A stretch of DNA of 46,068 bases, taken from Tistrella bauzanensis. GTDB taxonomy: Bacteria; Pseudomonadota; Alphaproteobacteria; Tistrellales; Tistrellaceae. Below the pieces are notes generated by a model that was given only the letters and a program-made list of their open reading frames with translations, was not told where the DNA came from and searched no databases. Shown piece by piece: positions 43,688 through 46,068 of the stretch. Positions within the stretch are counted from its first letter, which is position 1, and every line of letters starts with the position of its first letter. The translations under genes and the position numbers were made by a program. The stretch spans positions 1 to 46,068 of the forward strand of contig NZ_BMDZ01000045.1 in NCBI RefSeq assembly GCF_014636235.1. The letters run 5' to 3'.

Positions 43688-43738
43688 TGGTCCTGCGCAT
43701 ATGGTGGTCCTGCGCACATGGCCGTTCTGCACAGATGG
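43688..43738. repeat. 17-bp degenerate tandem repeat, three copies, in the lptF-pepA divergent region
   Basis: TGGTCCTGCGCATATGG (43688-43704), TGGTCCTGCGCACATGG (43705-43721) and CCGTTCTGCACAGATGG (43722-43738). The first two differ by one base; the third keeps about 11 of 17. They lie 80-130 bp upstream of the lptF start. The rest of the 372-bp region 43610-43981 holds the pepA promoter and no gene I can support. Confidence 0.65.
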
Positions 43739-43848
43739 CCGCCGCGCGGACGAGTGCGCGTCGCCGACGGCTGCAACTTATCGTGTGGCGTGGCCGGGGT
43801 CCAGTGCCCGGGCAGCCGGGGCCCTGTGGCAGATCTGCGTCACCGGGC

Positions 43849-43877
43849 TTCTGTGCGCCATCGACACGACCTATATT
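43849..43877 (+). promoter_or_regulatory. pepA promoter
   Basis: TTCTGT (43849-43854), 17 bp, TATATT (43872-43877), giving a leader of about 100 nt before pepA. The -10 is good. Confidence 0.5.
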
Positions 43878-43981
43878 GGCGGGACGGTGGCAGACTTCGC
43901 CGCACAGGCATGGCGCGGGCTTGGTGTCCCGCCGGCTTGCGGCCGCCACCCGCGCATGCACAGGAACCCGGAGAGGCAGGC

Positions 43982-45481
43982 ATGACCATCAGCTTCGCGA
44001 CGTCGTCGATCCCAACCGACGGCACCCTTGTTCTTCCCGTGGCCGAAGGGCGATCGCTGACCGCCGCCGGCCGCGCCGTCGACGAAGCCACCGGCGGTGC
44101 CCTGGTCCGCGCCATGGCCGCCGCCCGCTTCGACGGTAAGCCGGAACAGCAGGCGGCGGTTCTGGCCCCGCATGGCATCGGTTGCGACCGCGTGGTGCTG
44201 CTGGGAATCGGCAAGGCGGATGAATTCGACACCGCCCGCGCCCTGCGTCTGGGTGGGCGGGCGGTGCGAGCCGCGACGGGCGCGGCCACCATCGCGGTCG
44301 ATGTGACCGGGCTTGGCGGCGATGCGGCAGCGCTGGCGGCCGAAGTCGGGCTGGGCGCACGGCTGCGATGCTGGCGGTTCGACCGCTATCGCAGCGCCAG
44401 GCCGGGCGAGGACGCCCCGGTGACCCCGGATGTGGTGGTGGTGAGCGATGCCGGCCATGATGCGGCCGCGGGCTTTGCGGCCCGCGATGCCGTGGGCGAG
44501 GGGGTGGACTTCACCCGCGAGCTGATTTCCGAGCCGGCCAATGTGCTGACCCCCCGCGCCTTCATGGAGCGGCTGACCGGCCTTGCCAGCCTTGGTATCG
44601 ATGTCGAGGTGCTGGACCGCGACCGGATGGCGGCACTGGGCATGAGCGCCCTGCTGGGCGTGGCCCAGGGCAGCGTGAACGAGCCGTATCTGGTGGTCAT
44701 GCGCTGGACCGGCCGTGACGACGAGGCCGACCCGGTCGCCTTTGTCGGCAAGGGCGTCTGCTTCGACAGCGGTGGCATCTCGATCAAGCCGGCCGGCGGC
44801 ATGGAAGAGATGAAGTGGGACATGGGCGGCGCCGGCATCGTTGCCGGGCTGATGCGCGGTCTGGCCCAGCGCAAGGCGCGGGTGAACGTGGTCGGCGTGG
44901 TCGGCCTGGTCGAGAACATGCCGTCGGGCACCGCTCAGCGTCCGGGTGACGTGGTGCGCAGCATGTCGGGCCAGACCATCGAGGTGATCAACACCGACGC
45001 CGAAGGCCGGCTGGTTCTGGCCGACGCGATCACCTATACCCGCGATCATCTGAAGCCGACCGCGATCATCGATCTTGCCACGCTGACCGGGGCGATCATC
45101 GTGTCGCTTGGCAGCTATAACGCCGGCCTGTTCGCCAATGATGACAGCCTCGCCGATGGCCTTCTGGCGGCGGCCAGGGCGACCGGCGAAGGGCTGTGGC
45201 GCATGCCGCTGTCGGATGCCTATGACAAGGACATCAATTCCGACATCGCCGACATGAAGAATGTCGGCAAGGGCCGCGATGGCGGCAGCATCACCGCCGC
45301 GCAATTCATCAAGCGGTTCGTGGGCGAGACGCCCTGGGCGCATCTGGATGTGGCCGGCGTGGTCTGGGGCAAGGGCGATACGGATCTGGGGCCGAAGGGG
45401 GCCACCGGTTATGGCGTGCGTCTGCTGGACCGGCTGGTTGCCGATCGCTTCGAGGGCACCGGAACCGGCGAGGCGGCGTGA
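43982..45481 (+). CDS. pepA: leucyl aminopeptidase (PepA, M17)
   Basis: A hexameric two-metal aminopeptidase. 499 residues from the ATG at 43982 with GGAGAGG upstream. Metal and catalytic residues are Lys257 and Asp262 (VGKGVCFDSGG), Asp280 (KWDMGGAG) and Asp339, Glu341 and Arg343 in NTDAEGRL. In E. coli PepA also binds DNA (carAB control, Xer recombination at cer); whether this one does is unknown. The start of holC overlaps its stop. Confidence 0.95.
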   Translation: MTISFATSSIPTDGTLVLPVAEGRSLTAAGRAVDEATGGALVRAMAAARFDGKPEQQAAVLAPHGIGCDRVVLLGIGKADEFDTARALRLGGRAVRAATGAATIAVDVTGLGGDAAALAAEVGLGARLRCWRFDRYRSARPGEDAPVTPDVVVVSDAGHDAAAGFAARDAVGEGVDFTRELISEPANVLTPRAFMERLTGLASLGIDVEVLDRDRMAALGMSALLGVAQGSVNEPYLVVMRWTGRDDEADPVAFVGKGVCFDSGGISIKPAGGMEEMKWDMGGAGIVAGLMRGLAQRKARVNVVGVVGLVENMPSGTAQRPGDVVRSMSGQTIEVINTDAEGRLVLADAITYTRDHLKPTAIIDLATLTGAIIVSLGSYNAGLFANDDSLADGLLAAARATGEGLWRMPLSDAYDKDINSDIADMKNVGKGRDGGSITAAQFIKRFVGETPWAHLDVAGVVWGKGDTDLGPKGATGYGVRLLDRLVADRFEGTGTGEAA

Positions 45482-46026
45482 CGGCCCGCGACGCCCCGGC
45501 CATGTCCGCCACAGGCGAGGCCACCTCAACCCCGGCCGTCGAGGCCGGGGTTGAGGTGGCATTCTATCACCTGACCGCGACACCGCTTGAAAAGGCCCTG
45601 CCGGCTCTGCTGGAACGGGTTCTGTCGCGCGGCTGGCGGGCGGTGATCCGCGCGGGCAGCCCGGAACGGGTGAAGGCGCTGGACACACAGCTTTGGACTT
45701 ATGACCCCGGCAGCTTTCTGCCCCACGGTGCCGAAGGTGACGCGCGGGCCGATCGCCAGCCGGTCTGGCTGACATCGGGCGACGATCTGCCCAACGATCC
45801 GCAGGTTCTGGTTCTGGTTGACGGCATGGATGTGGAGCCGGCCGGTCTGGCCGGATTCATCCGCGTGCTGGACCTGTTCGACGGCGGCGCAGTGGCAGCC
45901 GCCCGCGATCGCTGGCGAGCCCACAAGGCGGCCGGCCACGCTCTGACCTATTGGCGACAGAAGCCCGGCGGCGGCTGGGAAAAAGCTGGGCACCTCCATT
46001 TACCGCTAGCCATGAAGCGGGTGTGA
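45478..46026 (+). CDS. holC: DNA polymerase III chi subunit
   Basis: HolC links the clamp loader to SSB. The 182-residue frame starts at a GTG (45478) that overlaps the pepA TGA, with GAGG four bases upstream. Family features are VEVAFYHLTATPLEKALPALLERVLSRGWRAVI and the C-terminal FDGGAVAAARDRWRAHKAAGHALTYWRQKPGGGWEK. The first ~26 residues precede the fold and are unlike other HolC; they are encoded by the 18-bp inverted repeat at 45520-45560. The GTG is the best supported start, the ATG at 45502 being the alternative. Adjacent to pepA as in E. coli. Confidence 0.9.
   Translation: MTARDAPAMSATGEATSTPAVEAGVEVAFYHLTATPLEKALPALLERVLSRGWRAVIRAGSPERVKALDTQLWTYDPGSFLPHGAEGDARADRQPVWLTSGDDLPNDPQVLVLVDGMDVEPAGLAGFIRVLDLFDGGAVAAARDRWRAHKAAGHALTYWRQKPGGGWEKAGHLHLPLAMKRV
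45520..45560. repeat. 18-bp perfect inverted repeat inside the start of holC
   Basis: GCCACCTCAACCCCGGCC (45520-45537) and its exact complement (45543-45560) flank a 5-base loop GTCGA. It lies 39 bp after the pepA stop, in the coding region of holC. It is followed by ATTCTATC, not a T-run. It looks like a pepA terminator or attenuator that has been read into the holC frame. Confidence 0.75.
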
Positions 46027-46060
46027 TGATTCATTGTTTCCCGGCAAGGGGGAGCGAACG

Positions 46061-46068
46061 ATGCGGCA
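46061..46068 (+). CDS. start of a further gene, cut by the window end
   Basis: An ATG at 46061 has an excellent AAGGGGGAG six bases upstream and lies 34 bp after holC. Only Met-Arg can be read, so the product cannot be named. Confidence 0.35.

Noticed and set aside
43871-45775. 634-codon minus-strand frame opposite pepA and holC
   Set aside because: Antisense shadow of pepA with low-complexity composition and no recognisable motif.

Overview
The window is about 46 kb of very GC-rich, densely packed chromosome from an alphaproteobacterium. The gene order (rpsF-rpsR-DUF2232-rplI-dnaB-alr-radA-cvpA-purF, divergent from fabD-fabG-acpP-fabF-mltG, then yicC-gmk, rsmA-pdxA-surA-lptD-lptG-lptF and divergent pepA-holC) is the one I know from Rhodospirillales-like bacteria. 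A Tistrella-like organism is my guess, not something the sequence proves. Almost everything is core genome: I see no tRNA, rRNA, insertion sequence, phage gene or CRISPR array.

Region by region: 1-5058 (+) carries an envelope/translation group: a YfgM-like membrane TPR protein, the outer-membrane assembly lipoprotein BamB, the ribosome-assembly GTPase Der, and a PLP-dependent threonine/serine dehydratase. 5059-5937 is an AT-richer accessory patch with one unrecognised small gene on the minus strand and operator-like palindromes in front of a TetR regulator (5938-6612 +). 6817-16040 is a minus-strand run: dnaB, alr, mlaE, mlaF, radA, cvpA, purF and a short-chain dehydrogenase with a His-rich tail. 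Cyclopropane fatty acid synthase (cfa) lies just upstream on the same strand behind its own promoter and a strong hairpin. 17744-20573 (-) is the ribosomal protein operon rpsF-rpsR-DUF2232-rplI, with a clear promoter, a leader hairpin that may be an S6:S18 autoregulatory element, and a good intrinsic terminator. 20943-25778 (+) is the fatty-acid synthesis cluster fabD-fabG-acpP-fabF followed by mltG.

25797-31945 (-) is a vitamin B12 uptake operon: a cobalamin riboswitch, then btuB, btuF, btuC, btuD and an uncharacterised cytosolic protein whose start overlaps the end of btuD. With a second short-chain dehydrogenase it separates mltG from yicC-gmk, which I expect to be adjacent in relatives, so it looks like an inserted cassette. 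A Na+/Ca2+ exchanger-family gene (34701-35690 -) similarly sits between gmk and rsmA. 35853-43609 (-) is an outer-membrane biogenesis operon lptF-lptG-lptD-surA-pdxA-rsmA, divergent from pepA-holC (+). The latter has an 18-bp perfect inverted repeat inside the start of holC, and the divergent promoter region has a degenerate 17-bp triplicate repeat.

The most interesting loose ends are the uncharacterised gene in the B12 operon, the small orphan gene beside the TetR regulator, the inverted repeat inside holC, the triplicate 17-mer before pepA, and the unusual tails on ribosomal proteins S6 and L9. I did not find a clear new multi-gene defence or mobile system.
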